DNA of 64,000 nucleotides from Hymenopus coronatus (GCA_030762935.1 CM060884.1:72047196-72111195), one strand, 5' to 3'; positions 15,850 to 27,565 are shown, counted from the stretch's first letter. Notes: generated from the sequence alone by a model not told the origin. A program made the numbers and translations.

Positions 15850-17092
15850 TGTTGGCTGATAATGAAAACAGCATTTAAAAAAATGTTTGGTTTTTTTTTG
15901 CTTTATTTCTCAACATAATCTCCAGAAGGGCTAATACATTTGTCATATCGGTGTTCTAATTTAATTAAACCATCTCTGTAGTGCGATTTATCAAGGTCCT
16001 CAAAATAGCTGTACACCGCATCAATGACCTCCTCGTTGCTGTGAAATCTTCGTCCTCCAATACATTTTTTTGAGGTTTGGGAACAGGTGGTAGTCACTGG
16101 GTGCTAGACCTGACGAATACGGTGGATTTTCAAGCAATTCCAACTTTAGTTCGCACATTTTTCCCATTGCAATGACTGAACGATGGGTCGGTCCATTGTC
16201 ATGATGAAGCAAGATTTTTTTTTGCCTAAAGAGGTTTTTTCGGTTCACCTCATGACTCAAACGTTGCAGTAAGCTTGCGCAGTAGTCACCAGTCATACTT
16301 TTACCCTTCCCCAAGTAATCAATAAAAATAATTCCCTGTGCGTTCCTGAAAACACTCACCATAACCTAGTTAGCTGACAAAATTGACTTTGCCGTTTTTG
16401 GAGTTGGTTCACCTGGCGCAACCCACTGTTTTGACTGATTTACTTTCTGGAGTGTAGTGATGTATCCAAGTTTCATTCATGGAAATAAGCTGTCTCAAAA
16501 ATTCACAGGGATTTTTATGGTAGAGCTCCAAATTCTTAACAGAAACAGTTTTCTTTGCAACTTTTGATCAGGTGTCAACAAACACGGCATCCATCTTGCA
16601 CAGACCTTGTGAAAAACCAAAACATTACTTAAAATATTACCTGCACGTCTTTTTATATGTTTACAGCCTCTGCTATCTCCAACAACTTTAATCTGTGATC
16701 TTCTAGTACTAAACGATATATTTTTTTAATGACCTCTGGAGTTGTCACTTCTACAGGGCGTCCAGAGCGAGGCTCATCACTAGTGCTCGTACGTCCCATT
16801 TTAAACTGTACAAACCACCATTTAATTATTGAATATGAAGTGGCAGAATCTTTCAATGTACTGTACATTTCCTCCTTGATTTACTTAGGCATTAAGCCTT
16901 TCAAATAGAATTATTTAATCATTGCTCGTTTTTTCAAATCCTCCATTTCCGTGAAAACTCTAAAGTTGTCGTGTTTAAAATGCTGACATTCGAAAACTAA
17001 ACAAGTTATTGACCTGTAACTATGGATACAAGCTAGTCTAGAGTTAAACTACCGTCTATAATGGTGCCATATCTGTGTGAGGCCCGGGAATA
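15850..17092 (-). pseudogene. Mariner (Tc1/mariner, DD34D) transposase pseudogene
   Basis: The decayed gene runs from ATG at 16944-16946 to TAA at 15903-15905, about 348 codons, the usual mariner length. The N-terminal helix-turn-helix region is readable at 16868-16653 (GRTSTSDEPRSGRP). The catalytic core at 16362-16021 has HHDNG with its Asp at 16198-16200. The third Asp follows 34 residues later in APSDYHLF at 16093-16095. The expected first catalytic Asp is Asn (MNETWIHHY, AAT at 16475-16477). In-frame stops occur from codon 12, the frame shifts near 16060 in an A-run, and another stop lies near 16653. The 5' untranslated part (to 17092) matches 36120-36230, and its terminal repeat has been lost to a TG-rich repeat. 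A possible 3' terminal repeat starts near 15857. The irritans-type family assignment is from memory of its motifs. Confidence 0.9.
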
Positions 17093-17099
17093 TATATAC

Positions 17100-17100
<1 letters not shown>

Positions 17101-17128
<28 letters not shown>
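17101..17128. repeat. (TG)n microsatellite
   Basis: About 13 TG units following a TATATACATA run. Confidence 0.95.
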
Positions 17129-17130
<2 letters not shown>

Positions 17131-17159
17131 TGAATTCTATGATCTAACAAGCTTAATAA

Positions 17160-17640
17160 ACGAAGGAAAGAAAGAAATAAGAAAGGAAGGAAGAAACGCA
17201 GTAAGAAATGAGGAGGCAAGAAAAAATGAAATAAATAATGCAAGAATAAGGAAATTCGTGGATAAGTCTACCAAAAAAGTATAAACATAACTTCTGTGTT
17301 CTGGGCAGCTTCTAAAGGAAGAAAATAAAAGGAACAAATAAAATAAAATAAAGAAAGAAGGAAGAGGAATAATGAATGAGGGGAAAGAAGGAAACGTATA
17401 AAGAAATGGGAAACGAAGGGAGTGAGGCAGGAACAAAGGAAGAAGCAAGAAAGAATGAAAGAAATAAAAAAAGAGAGAGAGAGGAGCAAAAGACAGAGAA
17501 AGAAAGAGAAAAAGAAAAATTAGTGAAAGGAAAAAAATAAAAGTAGAGATAGAAAGAAAGAGAAAAGGAAAGAAGAAAGGGAGGAAGCCAGGGTGTGAGG
17601 CATGGAGGAAGGTTGGGAGAGAGAGAGAAAGATGGATAAT
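17160..17640. repeat. Polypurine (GA-rich) low-complexity tract
   Basis: Nearly 500 bases are dominated by GAAA, GGAA and GAGA on the plus strand. The long minus-strand open frames here are Phe/Leu/Ser-rich translations of polypyrimidine and not genes. Such tracts can adopt triplex DNA. Confidence 0.9.
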
Positions 17641-17771
17641 CTGTTGGAAATCTGTTATATATTGGTACACAGAGGTGCTGTGAACAATTAATAGTGTTTT
17701 TGTTGCAATATATGTTCAGCGCGAATACCACACATATGTTATCTAAACTTCACTTAAATACTTTATAGACT

Positions 17772-18552
17772 AAAAATCTGATGTGTTCCACTCACATGAC
17801 TTTCTCTACATCGCCGTAACAAATAATTCTTAAAAAGCATACTCTTCTAACTACTTTATGATAATCGAGACAAACATTAGCCGAAATTGTCTTATTACTT
17901 GCTTCCTTGTAAGTAGAAAGGGAATACTCTAGGCTAAACCGACAGTCAAATGGTTTAAGATGTGGTTGCTATGTTATTGAAATTCATTTCTTTTGCGTGG
18001 CCATAAGTTGACAAATTTTCATATGAGAAAAGTATTTTAAAACTGAAATAAATAACAAATAATATCATGAAAGGCAAAACAAAAAATATATATACATAAA
18101 TGGTGTGTTTTAAAGACATCTACGTTTCTTGTGTAGTAAACTTTTCCATATCTCTTATAGTTTAGCAGTTATGCGAAATTCAGAAAAAAATATCCAGAAT
18201 AAAGAGACCTTCAGAGGCTATTTCTAGAAAATTCCAGATATACATTTTATTTCCATGCAAATATCTTTAATATACGATATTTTAATAAAAATCGTTTCAG
18301 CCAATTTTGAGAAAATCAAAATACTTGAGAAATTTTCCATGTAAATATCAAGTTCGGCATTTAGTGGACTTTGCGTTTTTGAGTTATACTGCCCACAACA
18401 CACATACTGGATATTTTTCAAAAACTCTTTTTTTTTTTTAGATTTAAGGACCCTAAAACATATATTTCTCATGAAACCTCGTAATCGAATTTCTGTGTGG
18501 AATACAATACCTTCTCTATACACTATGTACATATTACGTGTAGAGAAAGCAA
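17772..18552 (-). mobile_element. R1 element, minus orientation
   Basis: Near full length, from CTGATGTGTTCCACTCACAT to GTGTAGAGAAAG, with T-run expansion at 18426-18438 and part of the central region deleted. Confidence 0.85.
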
Positions 18553-18957
18553 TAGGTCAATGTGTGTGTCTGTGTGTGTGTGTGTGTATCTGTGAACAAC
18601 ACAACTCAAAAAATAAAATACCCTTAAATACCAAACTTGGTATTTAAGTTCAGTATCTTCCGAAGATTTTCGAGAAAATCTCCCCACCACAAACTATCAT
18701 TTACACGGACAGTATTTCAAAAACGTTTATTTTCTGAAAACAGTTCTACTGGTTTTAATTAAATTACCGTATATTTAAACTACTTACAACTCAAATAAAA
18801 TGGGAATATCCGTTTTAATTCCTCTTCATTCTCAATTACTTTCGTATAACGTGCAAACCATAACAGATCTCGTTAAAACACACAATTTGTCCTGTACATT
18901 TATTTTCCTGGAATTGACTATATTTCAAGATATTCTTTCTTATTGGTTTCAGTTTTA
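18553..18957 (+). mobile_element. R1 fragment, plus orientation
   Basis: It starts in the TG-rich segment (18559-18595) and stops in the TTTCAGTTTTAACTTT region, where another R1 copy begins at a T-run. Confidence 0.8.
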
Positions 18958-19980
18958 ACTTTTTACTTTCTCTAGCCCCATATGCACAATGTGCATAGGG
19001 ATAGAGAAGGTATTGTAATGCACCCAAAAATTCAATACCGAGATTTCACCGGAAATACATGTTTTGGGGTCCCTGAGTCCGAAAGAAGAATTTTTAAAAA
19101 AATGTCCATGTGTGTGTGCCTATGGACAGCATAGCCCCAAAACAAAAAGACAGTTAAATACCAAACTTGGTATTTAGGTTTACTATCTTCCAAGGATGCG
19201 ACACGAAAATTTTCAAAAAAAATCCCACACCACAAACTACCCTTCACATGGAAAAAAATTAAAAAATTTTGATTTTCTTAATACTGGCTCTAACGATTTT
19301 GATTAAAATCCCGTATATTAAAGCTATTTACGTCCGAAATAAAATGTATATCTCGAATTTTTTGGGAATAGCCTCTGAAGACCTCTTTGTTCTGCATGAA
19401 TTTTGCTGAATTTTGCTTAACTACTAAACCGTAAGAGATAGAAAGAAACGTACTACATAAAAAAATTATGCCTCATGACAAAACACACACTTTTGTCCTT
19501 TACGTTTTTGTTGTGGAGGTAACCGTTTTCGAGATATTCGTTGTTATTGGTTTCAATTGTGGAGTACTTACTTTTCTCACACAGAAAGTGTCTGTTTTTC
19601 TTTTGTTCCACTTCTGGCCAAGCAAAGCTTTTTAATTCTCATAAAAATGGAATCTATGAGTATAAAAATATACTGTAAAGTATATAATAGGTGTTTTATA
19701 TATATACACACACACATATATATACATATACCTAATTAGAATTAATAAAGAATATTGGAATACAGTGATTTGCAATGGCAATCGCATAACGATAGCTTTT
19801 AAAACATTAAATCACTTTAGCATAGTGCATTCCCTTATTCTCTTCTACTTATAAGGAACTAAGTAATAACATTCTGCTAACGTTTATCTTGATTAGCATT
19901 GTGTACAAAGAAGAATCTTTTGTAGTAGATTTGTAGAGCAGCTAGAGAAAATCATATGAGTGTAACACATCAGGTTTTTT
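18958..19980 (+). mobile_element. R1 element, plus orientation, variant 3' end
   Basis: It begins ACTTTCTCTAGCC after a T-run and ends GCTAGAGAAAATCATATGAG with TGTAACACATCAGG. An extra AT/CA-rich segment at about 19675-19745 makes this copy about 1 kb. The same variant 3' end occurs at 47072-47962. Confidence 0.8.
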
Positions 19981-20222
19981 CATATGGTAATTTGTCAACT
20001 CCTAGTCATGCAAAGAAATGTATTTACTTCAACCACAAGGTAACCAGCTTTTAAAACATTTGACTATCGCTTTAGCTTAGTGTATTCCCATATTTCCCTC
20101 CTACTTACTAGACCATTTTTGCTAATGTTTATCTCGATTAGCATGAAGTAAATAGAAGATTGTTTTTGAACAGTAATTTGTTGCAGAGAAAGTCCTGTGA
20201 CACACATGCAACACGTCAGATT
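19981..20222 (+). mobile_element. R1 fragment, plus orientation, 3' part
   Basis: Starts at the AATTTGTCAACTCCTAGTC region and ends GCAGAGAAAGTCCTGTGACA with ACACGTCAGATTT. Confidence 0.75.
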
Positions 20223-20490
20223 TGAGCCTAATTGTGTTTTCATGCATGATTCTGTTCCTACGTGACGTGATAATTGAGGATCTCGGTCTGAATGAGCAAC
20301 AAATGTTTCCGTTTCATCTCGCTTAATAATAGAGTACTCGTTAAGTATTCTTTTTAGGAACTTTCCTTTAAACTATTTATATTCATGAATTCTGCTTCTT
20401 TTCGGATTGACAGATTGCGTTTATCTCATTTCTTATGATTTCAAAGTGAATAATTTCATTTAACTCGTTACAGAACGTAGAAACCGCATG
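20223..20490. other. Unassigned stretch
   Basis: I see nothing recognisable here. Confidence 0.5.
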
Positions 20491-20494
20491 TCAG

Positions 20495-20735
20495 TTTTTT
20501 ACTTTCTCTATACGCACCTAGTACATAGTGTATAGAGAAGGTATTGCACTCTACCCAAAAATTCGATACCCAGATTTCACCGGAAATATATGTTTTAGGA
20601 CCCACTGAGTCCAAAAAAGCATTATCAGGAACAGATATGTGTGTGTGCGTGTGTGGGTGCGTGTGTGTGCGTGCGTGGGTGCGTGTGAGTGTGCGTGCGT
20701 GCGCGTGCGTGCGTGCGTGTGTTTGTGTGTCAAAC
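20495..20735 (+). mobile_element. R1 fragment, plus orientation, 5' part with expanded TG/GC array
   Basis: It begins TTTTTTACTTTCTCTATAC, has the 5' palindrome, and stops inside the internal TG segment, which has expanded to an interrupted TG/CG array (20637-20732). This shows the R1 internal repeat seeding a microsatellite. Confidence 0.85.
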
Positions 20736-21162
20736 TTGAAATGTGACAATATTCTGGCTATAAGCCACAGGATGTAAGGTTTTTAATTTGCAATTTTATT
20801 ATTAACTTGAAATGTATTTGCGTAATAGGCTAAAACATACATTTTACTGTTAATGAATTGTTATTGCTAAATTATTTTACTTGTGTTATTCATATATTTG
20901 TAAGAAGAGTTCATTCTAATGCAAAAAGGTGTAAGTAAAGGAGTTTGTTGGCTGGATTTGTGACCAACAATCGCAACAATGATAGAAAGAGATGGAAACA
21001 GTTACACGTGTGTGCATTGATAAAATTGACATGCGTTACACGGCCTTGGAATGAACGCATGGCAACACAAAAATTTCTCTTTATAATTTCTGTAAAGAGA
21101 AAGGAAGATCTATTTGGCTTAGCAATGAAACAAGAAGGAGCAAAAATGTTGTATTCTTGTGA
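20736..21162. other. Unassigned stretch
   Basis: AT-rich. Short open frames on both strands (plus 20945-21175, minus 20911-21213) overlap each other, and neither shows a domain I recognise. Confidence 0.45.
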
Positions 21163-21459
21163 GAAAAAAATCTGATGTGTACCATTCACATGACTTTCTC
21201 CACATTTCTGCAAAAAGGTATTGTTAAAAAAGCTCAGGCTTCTAAGGACTTCATGCTAATTTAGAAAAAATTAGCAGAAATAGTCTTATTACTTGCTTTT
21301 GTAAGTAGATGTGAAGTAAGGTAGTACTATAGGTTAACGTGATAGTCAAAAGCTGCTTGCTAGGTGACTGAAGTTCCTTTGTTTGTATGGACAGGAGTTG
21401 ACAAATTCCTGTATGAGAAAAGTATAAGTTTTTCAAAGCTGAAACCAAAAACAGGAATA

Positions 21460-21493
<34 letters not shown>

Positions 21494-21985
21494 TCAACTC
21501 CACGTAAATAAGTAGATAACATAAATTGTGAATTGTGTGGTAATTTTTTGTCCATCTCTTACGGTTTAGCAGTTATGCAAATTTTCGTAAAATTCATCCA
21601 GAATAAAGTAGTCTTCAGGGGCTATTCCCAGAAAATCCAAGATATATATATTTCATTTGGCATGTAAAATATCTTATATTTAAGAGATTTTAATCAAAAT
21701 CGTTACAGCCATTTTTGTGAAAATCAAAATTTTGGAAAAATGTTCTTGGTAAAGTGTAGTTGGGGGTGGGGATTTTCTTGGAAATCTTCGTGTTGCATCC
21801 TTGTAAGATACCAAACTTAAATACCAAGTTTGTTATTTAACGGTTTTTTCGTTTTTGACCTATGCTGTCCACACACACACACACACACAAACACACACAT
21901 ATACACACAAGGATGTTTTCCAAAAATTCTTTTTTTTGGACTCAGGGGGACCCAAAACGGTATATCCGGTGAAATCTCTGTATCG
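21163..21985 (-). mobile_element. R1 element, minus orientation, 5' end missing
   Basis: It begins CTGATGTGTACCATTCACAT. It has an A-run of about 28 bp at 21462-21490 and a CA run at 21872-21907, and is cut off shortly before the 5' palindrome. Confidence 0.85.
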
Positions 21986-22049
21986 AGTTTTTATTATAAG
22001 ACACATCCTCGTGCTTAACGATATCTACTTTTTTTTAAGTAAATTTTTG

Positions 22050-22350
22050 TGTAGGGAAGGTCGGGATTTAGTAGTTGGACCGCTCGTCTCCCATCTAGGC
22101 GACCCAGATTCGATCCTTCACTCCCTCATGTGGAATATTTGAAGTACGAAGCGGCGTCTGGGCGGGTTTTCTCCGGGTCCTCCGGTTTCCCCCGTCACTT
22201 ATTCCACCAAGTGTTCCATGATCCATTTCGCTTGCATTTCACATCATCCACTTCCTCATACTCATGCTTGGCTACGGGTCGACCACTCTTTCAGGTTCTC
22301 CATTCTGTGGTTTCATACCGTTAGCTCTCCGACATATGGGGAGGGCAAAT
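22050..22350 (+). mobile_element. tRNA-derived SINE (family S2)
   Basis: A tRNA-like head with B box (GATTCGATCC, near 22109) is followed by a GGCGGGTTTTCTCCGGGT core shared with family S1 and by a specific 3' part (CTCCATTCTGTGGTTTC, TATGGGGAGGGCAAATCG). The 3' part recurs at 24400-24570 and, inverted, at 24660-24990. Confidence 0.8.
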
Positions 22351-22375
22351 CGAATACGAAAACGGAAATTTTATG

Positions 22376-22458
22376 TGTATGCAAAATAGTATGGAGAGGT
22401 CTTCTTGGGCTATTTCTAGAAAATTTAAGATATGCATTTTGATTGTCATGTAAATATT
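22376..22458 (-). mobile_element. R1 fragment, minus orientation
   Basis: A short central piece is interrupted within AAATATTTT by the next R1 copy. Confidence 0.7.
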
Positions 22459-22460
22459 TT

Positions 22461-23317
22461 TTACTTTCTCTACACGTACTATGTACATAGCGTATAGAGA
22501 AGGTATTGTATTGCTCTCAAAAATTCGATACCGAGATTTTACTGTTAATACATGTTTTGAGACCCCTGAGTAAAAAAAAAAAACATTTTAGAAAAATATC
22601 CGCGTGTGTCTGAGGACAACATAGCTCAAAAACGATTAGTCTGTTAAATATCAAACTTGGTACTTAAGTTTGGTGTCTTCCAAGGATGCGACTTGAAGAT
22701 TTCCAAGAAAATCTCCCAACCCCAACTACCCTTTACATGGAAAAATTTTAGAAATTTTTAATTTTCTCAAAAATGGCTCTAAAGATTTTGATTAAAATCT
22801 CTTATATTTAGGATATTTAGCTTACAAATAATATTTATATCTTGAATAGTCTGGGAATAGCCTCTGAAAACTACTTTATTCTGGATGAATTTTGCGGCAT
22901 TTTGCATAACTGCTAAACCGTAAAAGATAGACGATAGCTTATCATACAAAAAATGTAGTGGACATTAAAACACACAATTTATGTTATTTTCAATTTTTTT
23001 TCGTGGAGTTGATCGTTTTTTAGATATTCCTTGTTTTTGGTTTAGCTTTAAAAAAAATACTTTTCTCATACAGGAATTTGTCAACTCCTGTCCATACACA
23101 CAAAGGAACTTTAGTCACATAGCAACCAGCTTTTGACTATCACTTTAACCTGTAGTACTCTCTTATTTCGCTTCTACTTACAAGGAAGTAAGTAATAAGA
23201 CTATTTCTGCTAATTTTTTCTCGATTAGCTTGAGATAAATACAAGCATAAGCTTTTTATCAGTAATTTTTTGCAGAGATGTAGAGAAAGTCATGTGAATG
23301 GACCCTATCAGATTTTT
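22461..23317 (+). mobile_element. R1 element, plus orientation, full-length reference copy
   Basis: This is a good copy for defining R1. The T-run is followed by ACTTTCTCTAC at 22463-22473, and the 5' palindrome around TGTACA extends to about 22503. The body is about 0.8 kb without coding capacity. GTAGAGAAAGT lies at 23280-23290, then the 3' tail CATGTGAATGG and CAGATTTTT. The two 11-bp motifs are perfect inverted repeats placed asymmetrically: at the very 5' end, but about 25 bp in from the 3' end. Confidence 0.9.
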
Positions 23318-24084
23318 AACATATATTGGTAATTTAATCTAAATTATGAGATCAGAAAAACCTTACACCCGCACACAAAGTCTGTATCAAGTTTTTACCG
23401 AGTTCTGAATCACAGTTGGGTGGAAGTATTTTTGGTCTTTTAACTTACGACCCTTTTCTTGGAGGCTGAATCTGGTAGAAACGCCTACCCTCTGAGCTTA
23501 CTGACCTAAATGGCGTAAAACTATACATGTACACGATAACCCGGGGATATCGCTTTTTTATATATTTTCTATAGCTTTCGTAGAGAGCTGCGTTTCTTTA
23601 CTGCACTCGACACAGTATTTTTTTTTCCTCCCTCCTTTATCTCCCAGTTGGATCTTTACTTTTATTCCTTCCTACCGCCATTTCTTTCCCGCCTCTTTCT
23701 CCTAGCATCAGGAAAGGCGAAAGAGAGATGGAAGGAACCGGAAGAGAAATAGGTGGAGATAAAGAAACCTCCAGACGTGTTTAACCATGCCAAGAACGTG
23801 CAGCTGGTATAAGCCATGTCATGGGATAGAATGACTTTTCGTTTCTTCTTTGGCTTATTTCGATCTTTTAGAACCCCCATTCTGTACATAAAACACGGTT
23901 AACGGGATCGTATATAGAAGCAGTATAAAAGGGTAGTTCCTTTCTATTCTCTTGGTGGAAAAGAACATATGAGGTGGCCTGTTCCCACAGCCGTGAAAGT
24001 AATTCATATTCTTTTAGAGTTCTTCAAACAAATACTTTCCTGCTGGATATGATACTAGGGTAAAATGTGTACTTTTCTATGTGT
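23318..24084. other. Unassigned stretch with pyrimidine/purine-rich tracts
   Basis: No gene is supported. The minus frame at 23662-23889 is Lys/Arg/Ser-rich and coincides with a polypyrimidine/polypurine patch. I see no SINE or transposase. Confidence 0.45.
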
Positions 24085-24345
24085 GAACATACAATTTACA
24101 CAGTAGCTACAGAAAGTAATGTATTCCACACAAAAACTCGCCGGAAAAATATGATTTAAGGTCCTCTGAGTACGAAAATATATTTTTTAGAAAAAGGTCC
24201 GGTGTGTCTATGAACAGCATAGCTCAGAAACAAAAACCCAGTATGAATTTAGTATCTTCAAGGATACGACACGAAGATTTTCAAGAAAATAACTCCTCCC
24301 CGACTAACCGTTGCATGGAAAAGTTTTTGAAAAGTTTGAACTTGG
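24085..24345 (+). mobile_element. R1 fragment, plus orientation, 5' part, decayed
   Basis: It spans the degenerate palindrome, the GGAAAAATATGATTTAAGG region and CATGGAAAAGTTTTTG, then ends at a SINE. Confidence 0.65.
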
Positions 24346-24578
24346 TGGCCCAGGTTCAATTGATACATCATTATGTTCCCAAGCATAAACTTCGTTTATA
24401 TTTCATATTAGCCATGCCTGGTTACAAGCCGACCCCTCGTAACAGTTTCTCCATTCTGTGGTTTCGTGCCGTTGGCTCCCCAATAGACTTGTGTCCCCTA
24501 GGCATCCGCTTGCAAGTCCTAGGGGCTGCCAGTCCTAAATACGGGGAGAACAAGCCGATTACGAAACAAAACAAATAA
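24346..24578 (+). mobile_element. SINE family S2, 5' truncated
   Basis: It shares CTCCATTCTGTGGTTTCGTG and TACGGGGAGAACAAGCCGA with the S2 copy at 22050, and contains an extra segment (CTAGGCATCCGCTTGCAAG) that matches the inverted copy at 24660. Confidence 0.75.
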
Positions 24579-24596
24579 CAGGACTATCTTGGGAAT

Positions 24597-24618
24597 TTTT
24601 TTTTTTTTTTTTTTTTTA
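24597..24618. repeat. Poly-T run between two SINEs
   Basis: An uninterrupted T-run, probably the A-tail of the adjacent minus-strand SINE or an independent expansion. Confidence 0.8.
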
Positions 24619-24629
24619 ATGTTTCATTT

Positions 24630-24990
24630 GTATAAACCCCTTAATTCCTATGGTCATATCGGCGACTTTTAAACTTGCCCTCCCCGTATATGGGTCTGAC
24701 CCCCCTATTGGACTTACACGCGAACGCCTAAGAGTCAGAAGTCTGTCGGGGAGCTAAAGGCACGAAACCACAGAATGGAGAACCTGGAACGAGAGTCGGC
24801 CCATACCCAGTCATGAGCGTGAGGAAATGAATGATATGAAATGCAAGCGAAATGGATGATAGAAAAGGTGTTGATGGAACAGTAGTGAAAAGTGTGGTGG
24901 GGGAAACCAGAAGACCCGGAGAAAACCTGCCCAGACGCCACTTCCTCCCACATGTGGGCGCTTGGAATCAGTTAGCCACGGTGCCGCCTC
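24630..24990 (-). mobile_element. SINE family S2, long copy
   Basis: Read on the minus strand it has a decayed tRNA-like head near 24990, the GGTTTTCTCCGGGTCTTCTGG core, the CTCCATTCTGTGGTTTCGTG segment, and the tail CCGATATGACCATAGG. That tail is shared with family S3 at 5015. Confidence 0.8.
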
Positions 24991-25124
24991 TAGTAAGGAA
25001 ACCATTATTTCCAAATTATCGTAAAACGTTCAGTACTGTATTACGGTAAGACCTTCTGGCTGTAACTTATCAGATCTGATGCTCAATTACAGTTAAATGC
25101 TAAATTCAAATATGAAGATGACAT

Positions 25125-25972
25125 AAAAAAATCTGACGTGTTCCATTCAGATGGCTTTCTCTACATCTCTGCAACAGAATATTGTTAAAAAGCTTATGTT
25201 CCTTTTTACTTCATGCTAATCGAGAAAAATTAGCAAAAATAGTCTTATTACTCCTTTCCTTGTAAGTAGAAGCAAAGTAAGAGAGTACCATAGGTTTAAG
25301 GGAAGCCAAAAGCTGGTTGCTATGTGACTGAAGTTCCTTTGTTTGTATGGACACGAGATGACAAATTCCTGTATGAGAAAAAATATGTTTTTTAAAGGTG
25401 AAATTTAACCAAGAAATAACTAAAAAACGATCAACTCCACGAAAAAGTGTATATAATATAAATAGTGTGTGTTAATGTCCTCTATAATTTTTGTGTGGCA
25501 CGTTTTTGTCCATCTCTTATGGTTTAGCAGCTATATAAAATGACGTAAAATTCATCCATATAAGGTAGTCTTCAGAGGCTATTCCCAGAAAATTCCAGAT
25601 ATACATTTTATTTGTCAGGTAAATATCTTTAATATACGATATTTAATCGAAATAATTAGAGCCATTTTTTAAAAAATCAAAATGTTCGATAAAGGGTAGG
25701 TTGGCGTGGGGGATTTTATTCAAAATCATCGTGTCGTATCCCTGGAAGATACCAAATCTAAATACCAAGTTTGATATTTTACCGACTCTTCGTTTTAGAG
25801 TTGTGTTCACAGACACACGGACACACATGGACCTTTTTCTGAAAATTCTTTTTTTTGGATACAGGGGACCCTAAAACATGTATTTCCGGTGAAATCTCGG
25901 TATCGAATTTTTAGGTGGAGTCTAATACGTTATCTATACATTATGTACATAATACGTGTAGAGAAAGTAAAA
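25125..25972 (-). mobile_element. R1 element, minus orientation, full length
   Basis: Both ends are present (CTGACGTGTTCCATTCAGAT ... GTAGAGAAAGTAAAAA), with the palindrome near 25938-25965. Confidence 0.9.
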
Positions 25973-26768
25973 AGGAGCTGTTGTGTTGCATTCACATGAC
26001 TTTCTCTGCAACTAATTATTGCTAAAAAGCTTATGCTTCTATTTAGATCATGCTAATTGAGAAAAAAAAAAACAGAAATAGTCTTATTACTTGCTTCCTT
26101 TTAAGCAGAAGCGAAATAAGGGAGTACCATAGGTTAAAGTGAAAGCCAAAAGCTGGTTGCTATGTGACTGAAGTTCCTTTATTTGTGTGGACAGGTGTTG
26201 ACAAATTCATGTATGAGAAAAGTATGTTTTTTAAAGATGAAATATAAAACAAGGAATAACTAAAAAACGATAACTCCACGAGAAAAACATATAAAATAAA
26301 GTGTGTGTTTTAAAATGCTCTACATTTTTTGTGTGGTAAGTTTTTGTCTATCTCTTATGGTTTAGCAGTTATATAAGGTAGTCTTCAGAGGCTATTCCCA
26401 GAAAATTCCAGTTATACATTTTATTTGTCAGGTAAATATCTTTAATATACGACATTTAATCAAAATCGTTAGCCATTTTTTTTAAAAAAACCAAAATTTT
26501 CGATAAATGTTCCATGTAAAGGCTAGGTTGGGGTGGGGGGATTTTTTTTTCAACATCTTCGTGTGGCATCCCTGAAAACTGAACCTAAGTACCATGTTTT
26601 GTATATTACCGACTTTCCATATAAGTTATCGTGTTCACAGACACATGGACTTTTTTTCTGAAAATGCTTTTTTTGAATACAGGGGAATATTTCCGGTGAA
26701 ATATTTTTGGGTGGAATCTAATACCTTCTCTATACACTATGTACATAGTACGTGTAGAGAAAGTAAAA
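25973..26768 (-). mobile_element. R1 element, minus orientation
   Basis: Tandem to the previous copy in the same orientation. The 5' palindrome spans 26726-26761 with TGTACA at its centre and nearly perfect 17-nt arms. Confidence 0.9.
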
Positions 26769-27204
26769 ATAAGTGTCCAGAACCAATGCCACTGCTGGAA
26801 TCTGGAATTTTGGTATTTATCGAGAAGCAAGGTGGTCCGATATTCCCAGAGCATTCTACAATCGGCTCAGCCAGGCTTTGCCCCCCCTCCCCGTACAGGA
26901 ACCGCCAGTTGGATATTAAAGTGGCTTTTAGTTCAAATGGCCTTTGGGATTGTATAGTGGCTTTGTACTTTAACCTAAATTGCTCATTGATGCATTTAAA
27001 AGACCAAAAGAACTGCACAACCTGCTAGCAATTCGATATAAAAGTGTATACAGTGCCTTAACTGAATAACCTCTCTTGTATTAATCTAGGCGCGTAAATT
27101 ACATTCCCTACAAAAGCATTTAAAACTTTCTTTCTAATTTAATTTATCAAACGGTGAAGCTTAAAATAGATTTATCCACAAATAATTATCATTAGTGACA
27201 TAAC
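26769..27204. other. Unassigned stretch with overlapping short open frames
   Basis: A frame is open on each strand (plus to 27028, minus 27018-26737), but neither has a recognisable domain and both run into R1. Confidence 0.4.
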
Positions 27205-27565
27205 GAGAGGTCGTCTTCTTATCGCGGTGGTAACGCGGCTGCTTACCAAGTGGGGACCTGGGTTCGATTCCCGGTACTGGCGTGGGGACTTTTCCTTCTC
27301 TGGGAGACCTGGTCCGGGGTGCACTTAGCCTCATGAGGTCCCTGGGAGGCCAATTGAGGAGTACTTGATGGAGAAGTAGCGGCTCCAGGTGATGAGGACC
27401 GCATTAACCAGCCGGGCAGTTCCAGGAGCTGACCACGTCTCACTCTCCAATACTGCTCCCTATCCATGAAGTCTGTCATGGACCGAGATGGGGGACGCAG
27501 CGGCCGGGCGGTAGACCAAGCTTCCTTGAGAGCTGGCGTGCCATGAAGTTGTAAATATAACGAGA
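27205..27565 (+). mobile_element. tRNA-derived SINE (family S4)
   Basis: A tRNA-like head has an A-box-like TATCGCGGTGGTAACGCGG and B box GGTTCGATTCC at 27261-27271. A GC-rich body of about 280 bp follows, containing CTGGTCCGGGG and CATGAGGTCCCTGG, ending near GCCATGAAGTTG. The minus-strand open frame across it (27572-27243) is an artefact of the GC-rich SINE. Confidence 0.75.

Noticed and set aside
17137..17731. Phe/Leu/Ser-rich minus-strand ORFs
   Set aside because: These are translations of a polypyrimidine tract.
23662..23889. Nuclear-localisation-like PKKKRKV in a short minus-strand ORF
   Set aside because: It arises in a purine-rich patch with no other sign of a gene; short basic motifs are common by chance.
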